Assembly: GCF_004114535.1 (NCBI RefSeq)
Contig: NZ_LBJC01000015.1
Coordinates: forward strand, 101,095 to 165,094
Length of the DNA: 64,000 nucleotides
Source of the DNA: Bradyrhizobium nanningense
GTDB taxonomy: Bacteria; Pseudomonadota; Alphaproteobacteria; Rhizobiales; Xanthobacteraceae
Direction: 5' to 3'
Positions 25,992-36,600 of this stretch are shown in pieces. A program made the position numbers and the translations under genes. The notes under the pieces are model-generated. The model saw only the letters and a list, made by a program, of their open reading frames with translations. It was not told the origin of the DNA and did not search any database. Position 1 is the first letter of the stretch; each line of letters begins with the position of its first letter.

Positions 25992-26735
25992 ATGCGAATG
26001 GTCGATACGCAAATACTGGTCCATATGCAGGCCGGCCGACGCGTGATGCCGGCCCATGCCACCATTGCGTCCGTCTCGGCGAAAGAATTCCTGATCATGT
26101 ACGGCAATAAACCTGACAGGGACAGGTACTACGTGCCTCTGAGGCTTGGTCGACACAGCCTGATGGGCCCGCCTGCGGTACTTCAGATGCCCGCCGGTCA
26201 CCCATTTCGCCGGATCGGCACCGATCGTCTGCTTATAGATTTCAACCAAGAGCATCCGAGTCTGGTCGAGTTTGGCAGTAATGCGGTCGCAAGTGCCATC
26301 AACTCCGCTCGATCTGACCTGTTCAAGGCCGGTGTCATGGTTTTGCGGAAGGCTGAACAGCGCAATCTTGAGAAACGCTTTCGCTTTCTCACAGAGAATC
26401 GGTTTCGCTGCGAAGCGCTTGAAGAGAATGCAGTCGGTTACGGCCTAGATATCCTGGACAGGTTCCTCAGCGATTACGCCCCGAAGGGTCACTTTCGCAA
26501 CACGGTATGCGATGCGCTCATTTTGGGGACCGCGATCCGGCACAGAATTCCCCTTCAAACCGAAGATAAACTTCTGGCCCGACTGACTGCCAAGATGTTC
26601 GGGACGCGATTTTACCAAGAGGGAGAAGATCTCGTCATCGACTTCGAAACTCCCTCTGTGGTGCGGCGACGTCACGGCGAAAGCAAGGGCTACATTCACC
26701 GCGGGTGGCGCATCGCCGTTGATTCTCGGCGTTAG
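25992..26735 (+). CDS. PIN-like nuclease domain protein
   Basis: 247 residues. The N-terminus MRMVDTQILVHMQ places an Asp (D5) exactly as in PIN nucleases, and the C-terminal half contains FRNTVCDALILGTAIRHRIP with an Asp and TEDKLLARL, matching the remaining PIN acidic sites. It is longer than VapC toxins (about 130 residues) and has an insert of about 90 residues, so it may belong to a defence-associated PIN-like group rather than a toxin-antitoxin pair; no antitoxin-like gene is adjacent. It converges on the STAND nuclease gene with a 69-base gap. Confidence 0.65.
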   Translation: MRMVDTQILVHMQAGRRVMPAHATIASVSAKEFLIMYGNKPDRDRYYVPLRLGRHSLMGPPAVLQMPAGHPFRRIGTDRLLIDFNQEHPSLVEFGSNAVASAINSARSDLFKAGVMVLRKAEQRNLEKRFRFLTENRFRCEALEENAVGYGLDILDRFLSDYAPKGHFRNTVCDALILGTAIRHRIPLQTEDKLLARLTAKMFGTRFYQEGEDLVIDFETPSVVRRRHGESKGYIHRGWRIAVDSRR

Positions 26736-26804
26736 TCGAAGACAACGGTTGCCGGGGCGTGTACCACTTATGAAGCATCGGAGCTTGGCATCCTGAAGTG
26801 AAAG

Positions 26805-29800
26805 TCACAGCGAACTGAGAAAGTCACGAAAAGTCTGATCCAGCTTCGTACGCACGGCGCCTTCCGCAGCCAGCAATAATCTTCCTCCACCAGCGAGATC
26901 GGTTCCATATGAAGCCAGCGCCGCTTCAATCGACGCGCCGCTCTGCGAAGGAGCTCGAAAAAGGAAGCGCTGATGATCGAGTGCCCACTGCCAACGTTCC
27001 CGCATCCAAACAGAGAATGGCACTTCCAGGTGCCGTTTGAAGTTGGAGCGGTTAATTCCTTGGATGAAGCGCACACCGGCGACAAAGATATCATCCGGGT
27101 CAAGGTCCGTCCGTCGCGACACCTTGCCGATCTGAGCGGCAATACGATCCTCGACACGGTCACCGCCTGTTTCTTCGTAAGCCATGGGTTTGAGAAGGCG
27201 TTCGCCCGGAAACCCGGAGGGAAATACTCCCGACCACTGGTCGCAGAGCGTCGCGATAGCCGTTTGATTGCCCGTCCAGGCGGCAAACATCCCAAATGCC
27301 AGAAGTGCGTCCTCCGCGGTTAGAAGGGCTTCAGCCGATTGCAGGCGTTCGGATGTCACACGCTCGATTTCCCCGTAGGCAGGACTCATTGGTCCTCCTG
27401 GCACAAGGGCTTTGTTGTTGGCCTTCAGATACAAATCCGCTTCAATCCACGATCTTATATGCGAAATGAAGGAACTCGCATCGCTATGTGCAATTGCGCG
27501 AGCCAATTGCGCGTTTCGCAATGGGATTTCCATTGCCGGAATAGCGCGGCCACGAAGACGCGTCCGCAGTCCCAGCACAAGTCCGGAGGCAGCATTGGCG
27601 GCAACTTCGGTTTCAGCAAGCAAATACCTCAGGTAATCGCGAGACGTGAGCGGGAGATCACGGAGATCTGGCGGCTCGGAATTGCTGCACATTCCGGGAA
27701 CCATACCAAAGGGCTCACCATCGATACTGACCCGCTGTCCTGTGGCCTGGCCGTAGAGCCAGAGCACGGTGTGTCCAACGACACGTCGACAATAGACAGC
27801 CTTAATGGACTGGTCGGCATCGATTGCATCGAGCTCCTCGAGCACTTGATCCATGCCGAGCAGCGCGATGCTGGGATTATTGTCACGGAATGCAGCAATC
27901 GCCTCGTCGGCGCGCAATCCAATAGCCATGGGCCGCATCTCTTCGCCTCCGACCTCGCCAGCGCTTTCGCGCGCTGCCGCGAACCATTTGTGGGCCTCGC
28001 CCCAGGCGCCCAGCTCAGCCGCGCTTATACCGGCTTCACGCTGCATGTGGGCTCTTTCAATTGGATCATTGAGCGCCGTCTTGTCGGCTGTTCCTGTAAG
28101 CAGCTTCAACGCACCGGCATGATCCTTGCGCCGATAGAGGATTTTCGCACGCGCCCGAGACAAGATCGGATCAGGACCAAGCAATCGAGCGGCCTCTTCA
28201 AGAGCGTCCAATGCCCGGTCATCTTCGCTACCGTATTCGTCGAACATGACGCCGCACGCGACGTGACATCGTAACGCGAGCTCGCGATAGCCCCATGAGC
28301 GGGCCTGTTCGGCCATCCGTGTGTACCGTTGCGCACAATTGAGCCAGTCAATATTTCCCTGCTTGTGCTCCTCCAACCAGGCGTGATTCACCAACAATGA
28401 AAAATCGCTCGGCATCGTAGGGACGTCGGCAAACAGCTTTTCTCGCTGCTCTGGCGTCGCTTGGTCAAGCCTATCGAAAGCGGCGCCCAGCTCGGCAACC
28501 GTTGCGAGACCCAGAACTTGGGTGATGAAAAACATTCCAACCGGCTTTGGCGAGGCTTTTCCATTGACCCGCTCATTGATGCTCGCCAAGAGCTGGCGGC
28601 CTTCGGGGCGGCGATCGCAGAGTTCTTCGAACCGCAAGATCGCCTCAATCCAATCAGGCACCGCACGAGAGAGTGTCGAGTGAATCAGGACCTTTGAAAG
28701 AACGATGAGCTCAAACCGTTCTTTCGCTCTTGCATTGGGCTCCTGCTGGATCTCCTCCTTTAGAGCCGACCAGCATTTCCCGATCCTCTGCAGATCCTTC
28801 TTTTCAAGAAGGAGGAGGAGCTGTCCAAGTCTCAGCAAGCAGGACAGCGACGGCTTGTCCGGATAGATGGGTCGATCCGTGCGGTGCAAGCGGAGGCCGG
28901 TCATCCAGTCGGGCAGCATGCGACGCACGCTCGGCTTTGCGACGAGAATGCTGTTGCCGAACTTGGTGAGAGCGAATTCGGACTTGCCCAGGAGGCCATG
29001 AAGGAAGGCTGCATTGGCCTTGGTGATGTCGAGTTCGCGCGGCTCCAAGATGACATTTGCCACAGCGTGGTGCACCGCGCGCTGCTCGTCAGGACTGAGC
29101 ACTTCGGTCCCTGCATTGGCGAGCAACGGCGATATCCGCAATTCGTCTTGTGCGGCCTGATCGACCCAGGGTCCGACCAGCGAGTCAAGTTGCTCGCCGG
29201 GATTCCTGACGGAAGGAGGCAAACCCGCGACCTCCAGAATGAGTGATCGGTTGAAGCGACCGATAAGGAGGCTCATCCGGTAGAGCAGCGACCTTGCATT
29301 GTCCGGAAGCGCCGCCACGAGGCGTTGTCGTGCCAAGCGCTGCTCGAACTCAACCTCTTCAGCCGGATTGAGGTCCTTCAGACGCCGCAGCTCCTCTTTT
29401 GGCCACGCGCGCGAGCGCAGGCCGGCGATCATCGCCTGCACAAGCTGTGGGTGGCCAAATGCGGCACCGAGATGAATCCACCGGGCCCAGATAGCCGCAT
29501 CGCCGCCGGCCGCAGTCACGAGTTCACCCACCTCGGCGATCGTCATGTCGGGCACAGGCACAAGCGTTGAGGAGTCAAAGCCCAATTCCGAAAGAGCTCG
29601 TCTGGAGGGTTGCCGGTAGGCGGTGACGAGACATAAGCCGTCGCGCCGTCTCATCGCTAGGATGAAGCGGTTCAAGCTCCGCCGAACCCGAGGATCTTCC
29701 AGCTCATTAAGATCATCGAGAATGACTCCGTTCGGACCTAGCGAGCTCAAATCGGCGATGGCGTGCTGGATGCGTTCGATTGCTTCGACTGCGGAACCAT

Positions 29801-30857
29801 CCCGGAAGTCGACCAGATACCAGCTGCCGCCCTGCAAACGGGCGGATAGGCGAGCCAGCATGGTCTTCCCGACTCCGGTAGCCCCCGTCACAAATGCGAT
29901 GCCGCTACGGGTCGCGCGCCCCAGGATATCGTCAACGAGGCCAGCTCGTTCGGCGAACGATGCCGGAAATGGAACCTCGCGCTCGGGATCGAGAACGTGC
30001 AATTTGCCGGGTACCGATGTTTCCACCGCGCCGGCATGTTCCGCGAGTTGATTCGTGAGCCCGCGGATTAGATCGTCCACCGCCCCGCGCGGCAATGACA
30101 CCCGAGTCGCCTCATCGAGCAGCGAAAGCAAATCGCTTGCGATCAAACGACGCGGGAGCGGCTTTACGACCGTTGCCAATATGTGCTGTAGAACGATCGC
30201 ACTCAAGCGCTCGCATTCAGCCGGCGGCAGCCGCAGTCGTTCCGATCCATAGGTGACGAGCGCCGATTCGAACTCGCTTTTAAGAGCATCCAGATCCGGG
30301 CGGCCACAATACCAATGGACGCGCTGGAGCAAATCCTTTCTTAAGGCTGGATCATCGCGGGTGTCGATGTAGGCACGTGCGCGTGGCGTGAGGTCTAGTT
30401 GTGACAATACTTGGCGCAACGGAGCCACGTCCGCACCCGCCGCGGCGCGCCGCCAATAGATCAACGCCCCCTCAGAACCGATGCGATGGGAACTGCTGCG
30501 CTCCTGCCCGATCGAGGAGGTTGACAGAAATTGCAGGTTGACGTTGCGGTCAGGATTGCGCTCGACCAGGTCAACGAACGAATCGATCGTATCTCGGACG
30601 TCCTGTAAATTGATCGTGATGGTGGCCCGTGTGTCCTTCACTTCCACGGCGTTGAGGGCGTCTTCGGCAACGGTCGCGTAATCTTTGGCGACTTCGAGGT
30701 GAAGTTCTTGTCCCGGCGCTAGATCGAGCCATGCCAGCGCACTCGCGTAGAGCTGATATGCGTAGCCTCGCAGTGAGGCGATTGCCTGTGCAGCAGGGTC
30801 TCCGCGCGGCTCACCTGCAAGCCGAGGACCGGCGCTGTATGGGAACGATGAAGGCAT
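26805..30857 (-). CDS. Avs-like STAND NTPase with N-terminal Cap4/DUF4297-type nuclease and C-terminal TPR-like sensor
   Basis: A 1350-residue protein in three parts. Residues 28-120 match the DUF4297/Cap4 nuclease: RGYAYQLYASAL, ELHLEVAKDY (D59), AVEVKDT (E72, K74), FLSTSSIGQE, giving a PD-(D/E)xK site. A P-loop NTPase follows with Walker A GATGVGKT (325-332) and Walker B GVILDDL (377-383), of the STAND type. The last 600 residues are helical with TPR-like pairs (for example around 850-990). This is the architecture of Avs antiphage proteins, which recognise a phage protein with the C-terminal sensor and then cut DNA with the N-terminal nuclease. It is divergent from an AddB/AddA-like pair and close to Gabija genes. 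The exact Avs class cannot be told by eye. Confidence 0.85.
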   Translation of the reverse strand: MPSSFPYSAGPRLAGEPRGDPAAQAIASLRGYAYQLYASALAWLDLAPGQELHLEVAKDYATVAEDALNAVEVKDTRATITINLQDVRDTIDSFVDLVERNPDRNVNLQFLSTSSIGQERSSSHRIGSEGALIYWRRAAAGADVAPLRQVLSQLDLTPRARAYIDTRDDPALRKDLLQRVHWYCGRPDLDALKSEFESALVTYGSERLRLPPAECERLSAIVLQHILATVVKPLPRRLIASDLLSLLDEATRVSLPRGAVDDLIRGLTNQLAEHAGAVETSVPGKLHVLDPEREVPFPASFAERAGLVDDILGRATRSGIAFVTGATGVGKTMLARLSARLQGGSWYLVDFRDGSAVEAIERIQHAIADLSSLGPNGVILDDLNELEDPRVRRSLNRFILAMRRRDGLCLVTAYRQPSRRALSELGFDSSTLVPVPDMTIAEVGELVTAAGGDAAIWARWIHLGAAFGHPQLVQAMIAGLRSRAWPKEELRRLKDLNPAEEVEFEQRLARQRLVAALPDNARSLLYRMSLLIGRFNRSLILEVAGLPPSVRNPGEQLDSLVGPWVDQAAQDELRISPLLANAGTEVLSPDEQRAVHHAVANVILEPRELDITKANAAFLHGLLGKSEFALTKFGNSILVAKPSVRRMLPDWMTGLRLHRTDRPIYPDKPSLSCLLRLGQLLLLLEKKDLQRIGKCWSALKEEIQQEPNARAKERFELIVLSKVLIHSTLSRAVPDWIEAILRFEELCDRRPEGRQLLASINERVNGKASPKPVGMFFITQVLGLATVAELGAAFDRLDQATPEQREKLFADVPTMPSDFSLLVNHAWLEEHKQGNIDWLNCAQRYTRMAEQARSWGYRELALRCHVACGVMFDEYGSEDDRALDALEEAARLLGPDPILSRARAKILYRRKDHAGALKLLTGTADKTALNDPIERAHMQREAGISAAELGAWGEAHKWFAAARESAGEVGGEEMRPMAIGLRADEAIAAFRDNNPSIALLGMDQVLEELDAIDADQSIKAVYCRRVVGHTVLWLYGQATGQRVSIDGEPFGMVPGMCSNSEPPDLRDLPLTSRDYLRYLLAETEVAANAASGLVLGLRTRLRGRAIPAMEIPLRNAQLARAIAHSDASSFISHIRSWIEADLYLKANNKALVPGGPMSPAYGEIERVTSERLQSAEALLTAEDALLAFGMFAAWTGNQTAIATLCDQWSGVFPSGFPGERLLKPMAYEETGGDRVEDRIAAQIGKVSRRTDLDPDDIFVAGVRFIQGINRSNFKRHLEVPFSVWMRERWQWALDHQRFLFRAPSQSGASIEAALASYGTDLAGGGRLLLAAEGAVRTKLDQTFRDFLSSL

Positions 30858-31054
30858 CTAGCTGAGCATGACAGTCAAACCGAATCTATGAGGCTGAACC
30901 ATATCATTCAGCAATATTGGGGAGAATTCTCAAGGATCCTCAACCGGTTGTCACCAGCAGCCAATACTGATTCTTGGCAGTCCCGTGCCTATCGAGAAGC
31001 TGTCCACAGCATCAAAGCAGACGAGAGCCATCGAGTCTGTTACCTACGACAAGC

Positions 31055-33694
31055 ATGACCACCGCCTCCATACTTCATAGTGTGCTCGTTCAGGGGCGCC
31101 TCGCCTTTGCAATGCGTCGTGCTGCGGCTGCGCGCGACCGAAAGCTCGGAATCCAGATTCTGACGCCTCCGCAGCTGGCGGCACGCCTGGCCGGCGGACT
31201 GCTGCATCCCGCATCTCGCGAGAGTGTCGAGATCGGCATTCGCAAAGCTTTGGGCGAGCCCGGCCTCTTGAAGGACATTGCCCCGATAAGCGATCTGCCC
31301 GGAGCCGCCCGCGCCATATTTCGTACACTCCGAAATATCTGGCGGTCTGGTTTCGACCTTCGGACCGGACCGTATGCCGGCCAGCCGCGTATCCAAGACC
31401 TTGCGCGGATCGAAGATACGGTGCGCCTTCACCTGCAGCCCGGCGAACGCCTCCTACCCGACCTATGCGATCTGGCTCGCGCGGCTGTGTCACTCGCCCC
31501 GCGCGTAGTGGGACCGCTTCGCTTACAAGAGCTCCACACAATCGATCCCATCTGGCGGCCGCTTATCAACGAACTGTGCAAGGTGATCCCAGTTGAATGG
31601 GACGCGCCCGCTTTTTGTGACGCCAGCTGGTTTGAAGGTACGCTCAACCGGGCCGCCCCGAGAACGTTTGGTAAGAGGCGCGCCGCAAGTTGCGCCGATC
31701 CGCATCACGAGGCGCTCGAAGCCATGCGATGGGCTCGAGAATTGCTCGCTTTCGGCCGCGCTCGCGCTTCGGAGATCGCCATCGCTACAACGGCTCCTGT
31801 CGCGTGGGATGATTACATGCTGGCCCTCGTCTCGGCATCTAATCTTCCGCTATGTTTCGTCCACGGCCGACCGGCCCTTGCCACAAGGGACGGTCAGCGT
31901 TGCGCGGCCCTCGCAGATGCGCTGCGTGGCGGACTGAGCCAGGCACGAGTACGCCGCCTTCTCTCCCTCGCTGCCGACCAAGGCACAGTCCTGGACGCCC
32001 TGCCTGCAGGCTTGCCAGTACCCAGCGAAGCAGCCTTATCCGCTGCCGCGGATTGGGAACGGGCCCTCGCCCCTTATCCCGAAACAGCATCGATCCTGAT
32101 GCCCGTGCTCAAGCTTATCGAATCGGGCACGGACGCTGCCGAAGAGGCGGCCAAATTGCTTCTCCGGGGACGCTCCCGCAGGCTTTGGGATGAGGCGCTG
32201 CGATCGGCGCCTGCATCGGCACTTATGTTTTCGCTCGAGTCCCTGCGCGTTGCCGAGGACCGAGATCCGGCCGATTCTGTGGCGTGGTGTTCCGCCGATC
32301 AACTTGCCGCAGCACCGCGTCCGTTTGTCTGGCTGATGGGCCTTACAACCAGCGGATGGCCTCGTAGCGGCGGGCTCGACCCGCTCCTTCCCAGTTACAT
32401 CGTCCCATCCGAATTGACGGACCCAGACCCGATAGAAGCAGCTGATCGCCGTTGCTTCGACATCGTTCTCGCCTCCACTGAAGAGACAGTCGTCTCCGCG
32501 GGAAGACTAAGCTGCGAAGGCAAACGCGTCGGACCAAGTGCTCTGATCCGCGTGAGCGAGAAAATCGACGTTCTTTCACGTGACAGGGCCGCCGGTCACG
32601 CGCTGACTGAAGCCGATCGTCTGTTTGCCCGGCCACAGGACAGAGGCGTAGATCCGATCGTCACGTCGGCGATGGCAGCTTGGCACGATTGGAGCTCGCG
32701 AAAGCTTACGCCTCACGACGGACTCGTGGAAAACGGTCATCCCCGGCTTTCGGAACTTCTTCCTAAACCCCAGTCGCCCACTTCGCTGTCCCTGCTTCTC
32801 CGAGACCCTCTCGCCTACGTCTGGTACTACGGCTTGGGTTGGCGCGACCTGGTTCACAAGGAACGTGAGCTCGTTCTCCCGGCCGATGATATGGGCCGCC
32901 TCGTCCACGAACTTCTGCGTCGCACAGTCGATCAGCTCGAGCCGAAACCTGGGTTCATAGTGGCCGCCCGGCACGAGATCCAGGAAGCCCTTGCCATGGC
33001 CGCGGCTCATGTGATCGACAGCTGGCCTTTAGTCACCAATGTGCCGCCTCCGGTGCTCTGGGCCAACACCGTCAGGCAGGCGGCTGAAATGAGCCTGGCC
33101 GGCCTCACGTTTGAGACATTTACGGAAGCCGGAACACGTTCCTGGACGGAGGTGCCATTCGGTGGCGAGGTCCGCGAAGGCGATCCTCCCGCTTCTCTGC
33201 CATGGGATCTGGCCCAGCCGGTGATCCTGCCGGGCACAGATATTCGCATTCGCGGGAGCATCGACCGGCTCGATCTTCGCGCTTCAGCAGCCGCGGTGCG
33301 GGTGACCGACTACAAAACCGGGCAGAGGCCGAAGGCTCCCGATCAAATGAGCGTCGACGGCGGTGCGGAACTTCAGCGCGTGCTCTATTCCCTGGCATGC
33401 CGCCAGTTGCTGCCCGACACGCAGCCGCTGATTGCTCGCCTGATCTATCTCCGTCCGCCAGTGAAAGTGTGTCCGCTCAAGAACCCTGACGGTTTTATTG
33501 ATGTGGTCGCGGCTTGGGTAAAGCTTGCACGGAGCGTCCTTGAGGCTGGCTTTGTCTATCCAGGTATAGCCAACATGCCAGAGCGCTTCGGCAGGATCGC
33601 TCTACCCGCCGCGGTCAGTTACATCGAGCGCAAGAGCAGCGTCATTCGTGAAGCAGCGGGCCGAGAGCTCGCAGCCTATTGGGGAACGAAGTGA
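31055..33694 (+). CDS. AddB-like PD-(D/E)XK nuclease protein
   Basis: 879 residues from the ATG at 31055; an extension to a TTG at 30974 is less likely. The N-terminal region (LTPPQLAARLAGGLL) and the central part (PFVWLMGLTTSGWPRSGGLD) resemble AddB-type inactive helicase proteins, without an intact Walker A. The C-terminal domain has the RecB-type nuclease pattern: GRLVHELLRRT, RIRGSIDRLDL (about 730-740), VTDYKTGQ (D and K of the active site), and ELQRVLYSLACRQL. It lacks an evident four-Cys iron-sulfur set typical of AddB and is shorter than chromosomal AddB (about 1000 residues). Its stop overlaps the helicase start (GTGA). Sitting between Avs-like and Gabija genes, it is more likely a defence nuclease than the housekeeping repair enzyme. 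Confidence 0.8.
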   Translation: MTTASILHSVLVQGRLAFAMRRAAAARDRKLGIQILTPPQLAARLAGGLLHPASRESVEIGIRKALGEPGLLKDIAPISDLPGAARAIFRTLRNIWRSGFDLRTGPYAGQPRIQDLARIEDTVRLHLQPGERLLPDLCDLARAAVSLAPRVVGPLRLQELHTIDPIWRPLINELCKVIPVEWDAPAFCDASWFEGTLNRAAPRTFGKRRAASCADPHHEALEAMRWARELLAFGRARASEIAIATTAPVAWDDYMLALVSASNLPLCFVHGRPALATRDGQRCAALADALRGGLSQARVRRLLSLAADQGTVLDALPAGLPVPSEAALSAAADWERALAPYPETASILMPVLKLIESGTDAAEEAAKLLLRGRSRRLWDEALRSAPASALMFSLESLRVAEDRDPADSVAWCSADQLAAAPRPFVWLMGLTTSGWPRSGGLDPLLPSYIVPSELTDPDPIEAADRRCFDIVLASTEETVVSAGRLSCEGKRVGPSALIRVSEKIDVLSRDRAAGHALTEADRLFARPQDRGVDPIVTSAMAAWHDWSSRKLTPHDGLVENGHPRLSELLPKPQSPTSLSLLLRDPLAYVWYYGLGWRDLVHKERELVLPADDMGRLVHELLRRTVDQLEPKPGFIVAARHEIQEALAMAAAHVIDSWPLVTNVPPPVLWANTVRQAAEMSLAGLTFETFTEAGTRSWTEVPFGGEVREGDPPASLPWDLAQPVILPGTDIRIRGSIDRLDLRASAAAVRVTDYKTGQRPKAPDQMSVDGGAELQRVLYSLACRQLLPDTQPLIARLIYLRPPVKVCPLKNPDGFIDVVAAWVKLARSVLEAGFVYPGIANMPERFGRIALPAAVSYIERKSSVIREAAGRELAAYWGTK

Positions 33695-36600
33695 GCCTGA
33701 GGCCTGACGACAAAGAACGGGAGCGCGCACTCACCGATCTGAATTCCACGCTTCTGGTCGAAGCGTCGGCGGGCACGGGAAAGACGTCACTTCTTGCCGG
33801 ACGCGTTGCGATGCTGCTCGCTTCAGGACGCGCTCCTTCGAGCATCGCTGCGATCACATTCACGGAACGCGCGGCCGCCGAGCTTCGCGCACGTGTGGAC
33901 AAGTTCGCCGGCATGCTCCTCGACCGCACTATTCCCAAAGACCTGGAGCCTGCGTTCCGCGAGCGACCTTTGAGCGATGATCAAGCCGAAGCGCTCTCCA
34001 ACGCACGAAGCCGCCTGGGCGAACTCACGACCTCCACGATCCACAGCTTTTGCCTCACTATTCTGCAAAGCTATGCGGTCGAAGCTCGAATAGATCCTGG
34101 CGCTGTCGTCATGGATTCGGAGCAGAGCGACCTCGCCTTCCAGGCGATCTTCGATTCCTGGCTCAACAAGCGGCTCGGTCACGCTGCACGCCCGGATGAT
34201 CCAATCGTTGTCATGGCGGCATACGCCCCTGATCTCGCGGTGAAGACACTGAAGTCGTTAGCCAGGTTTCGTCGTTCTTACCCCGAAGCACGACCGCTCC
34301 CGCCGCCGCGTTATGCCGATAGCGTTCATGACCTGATTGACGCTGTAGCTACCTTTCGGCGCTGGATCGATCGCATTGCGGCTCCCAAGGAAGTCGTAGA
34401 GGACGTCGTGGCGCTTGAAGCACTCGCTAACGCGCTTGCGCCCGCGGTTTCTGGCGCTCTCGATTTTTCGCAATTGTGGCTCCTCGTTCATCCGAAGAGC
34501 GACGCGCTGCTCCCTCGCGGAGGACATGCTTTGTCCCGGTATAAGGGCCGAATCAACCTCTGGTCCCGTTCGGCTGGCAAAATTGATGGGCCACAGCTCT
34601 CTGCAGCCGGTAAGGAGCACTATGAACGGTGCGCCAAGCTCTTTGCTGATTCAATGGGCGCAATAGCCGATGCGCTTCTGGTGCGCTTCTTCGGCGAAAC
34701 CGACGAACTCGTTGGCGCATTCGATGAGTTCAAACGCAATGCTGCCCTGCTCGATTTCGACGATATCCTCATTCGCACACGCAATCTATTGCGCTCCGAC
34801 GAAAGGGTGCGCGAAGCGGTCATGGCGCGCTTTCAGCGCATTCTAATCGATGAATACCAGGACACCGACCCTCTCCAGTCAGAGATCCTGTTTTTGATCT
34901 CAAGCGAACCAGGGACCTCGGAGTCCTGGGACCGGCGTAAACTTCGCAACGGAGCGCTGTTTATGGTCGGCGATCCCAAGCAGGCGATCTATCGCTTCCG
35001 TCGTGCCGATCTGAAATCGTATCTTCGTGCGCGCTCGGCGATCGAGGCGCAGTTTCCGGGGAACGTTGTTCAGATCTCGGCAAATTTCCGTTCCGGAAAA
35101 AGCATTCTTGGACATGTCGATCGGATCTTCGCGGAACGATTGGCAAAGCAACAGGGGGGCTATGCTGCCTTAAAATCGACCATTGCCGAAGATCCAAGCC
35201 GGATCCAAAGCATCGCAAAGCTGGGCTACCACGTTCCACCCGACACCTACGTTAACCCGATCCGAGACCTCGAAGCAAAGGCGGTTGCTGACCTTTGCGC
35301 GAGCCTTATCGGCAACGTGTGGATCCGGCGCTCAAATGGGGAGATTGCGCGCGCCGAGCCGGGCGACATCGCTCTGTTGGCTCCGCGGCGGACGCAACTC
35401 TGGCGATATGAACGCGCACTGGAGGACAAGGGACTGGCTGTGTCTTCACAGGCAGGCAAAAATCTCTATCGGCGACAAGAATCCCAAGACCTCGTGGCCC
35501 TCGTCCGCGCTCTGGCGGACAGCCGCGACACCCTGGCTCTCGGGGCGGTCCTTCGCGGGCCGCTTGTTGGTCTCGCCGAACGAGAGCTCCTCGATATTAC
35601 TTCACGTCTGCGGGAGCAGGATGAAGGCGCTTTTTTAAACCTGAATACCGATCTCTCGCGCGTGGACCACCCTGTAGCGCACCATGTGATGTTCGGCCTA
35701 CAGGAGCTGTGGCGGAAGCGGCGTGGAACGACGCCCTATGCCCTCCTGTCCGAGGCTATCGAGCTGCTCCGCGTCATCCCGAGTATGGCCGGCCGGAACT
35801 CAGATCAACAAGCTCGCTCTCTTGGCAATGTCAGCATCCTCCTCGAGCGAGCACGTAGCTATAACGTCCGCGGGCTCAAACAACTGGCGATCGATCTCAG
35901 CTCCGAATGGGAAGTCGAGCTGGCAGCCGATGAAGCTCCGGCCGACTATCAAGGCAACAGCATCGAGATCGTTACAGTTCACAAGGCGAAGGGCCTCGAA
36001 TGGCCCATCGTTATCCCCATCAACTTTGTGACCATGCCGGAGAATGGCGAGGACTTCTTCTTTCGCTCGATCGACAACAGCGTGCACTGGACCCTCGGTG
36101 ACGTCATCTCGAGCACCCTTGAAGCGGCAGTCGCGGCCGACCGGGCTGAGGCCGCGGACGAACGGGAGCGGCTACTTTATGTCGCCTGCACACGTGCTCT
36201 TGACCTCCTCGTTCTTCCAGCGCCTAGCTGGACTCCCGAGGGCGGGTGGGCGAAATTCTTCGATCTGGGTCAATCGGCACTTGAAGAAATCAGACATCCG
36301 CCGCCTCAGCCGTCCACGCCAACTTCTCTCTCGCCGGCGAACCATCAGACCGCCGCCATGTTTACAGATGAGCAGGAAGCCATTGAGCAGCGCAATCCGA
36401 GGATTCAGTGGCGTCGGCCGAGTTTGGCGGATATCGATCGGGAACTGCTCGATCGCGCAACGATCGATTTTGGCGCAGACGATGCAGATTCTGACGACAA
36501 GGCCGTCGTTGTCGGTGCCGGCGCGCTCCGGGGCATAATCCTCCACAAGCTGATGGAGGAACTGCTGACGGGGCTGTTGCGGCCAGAGCTAGCGGATCTG

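Noticed and set aside
25379..26107. 242-codon minus-strand frame
   Set aside because: Antisense to a membrane protein gene with a strong AAGGAGG site; composition is Arg/Cys/His-rich as in shadow frames.
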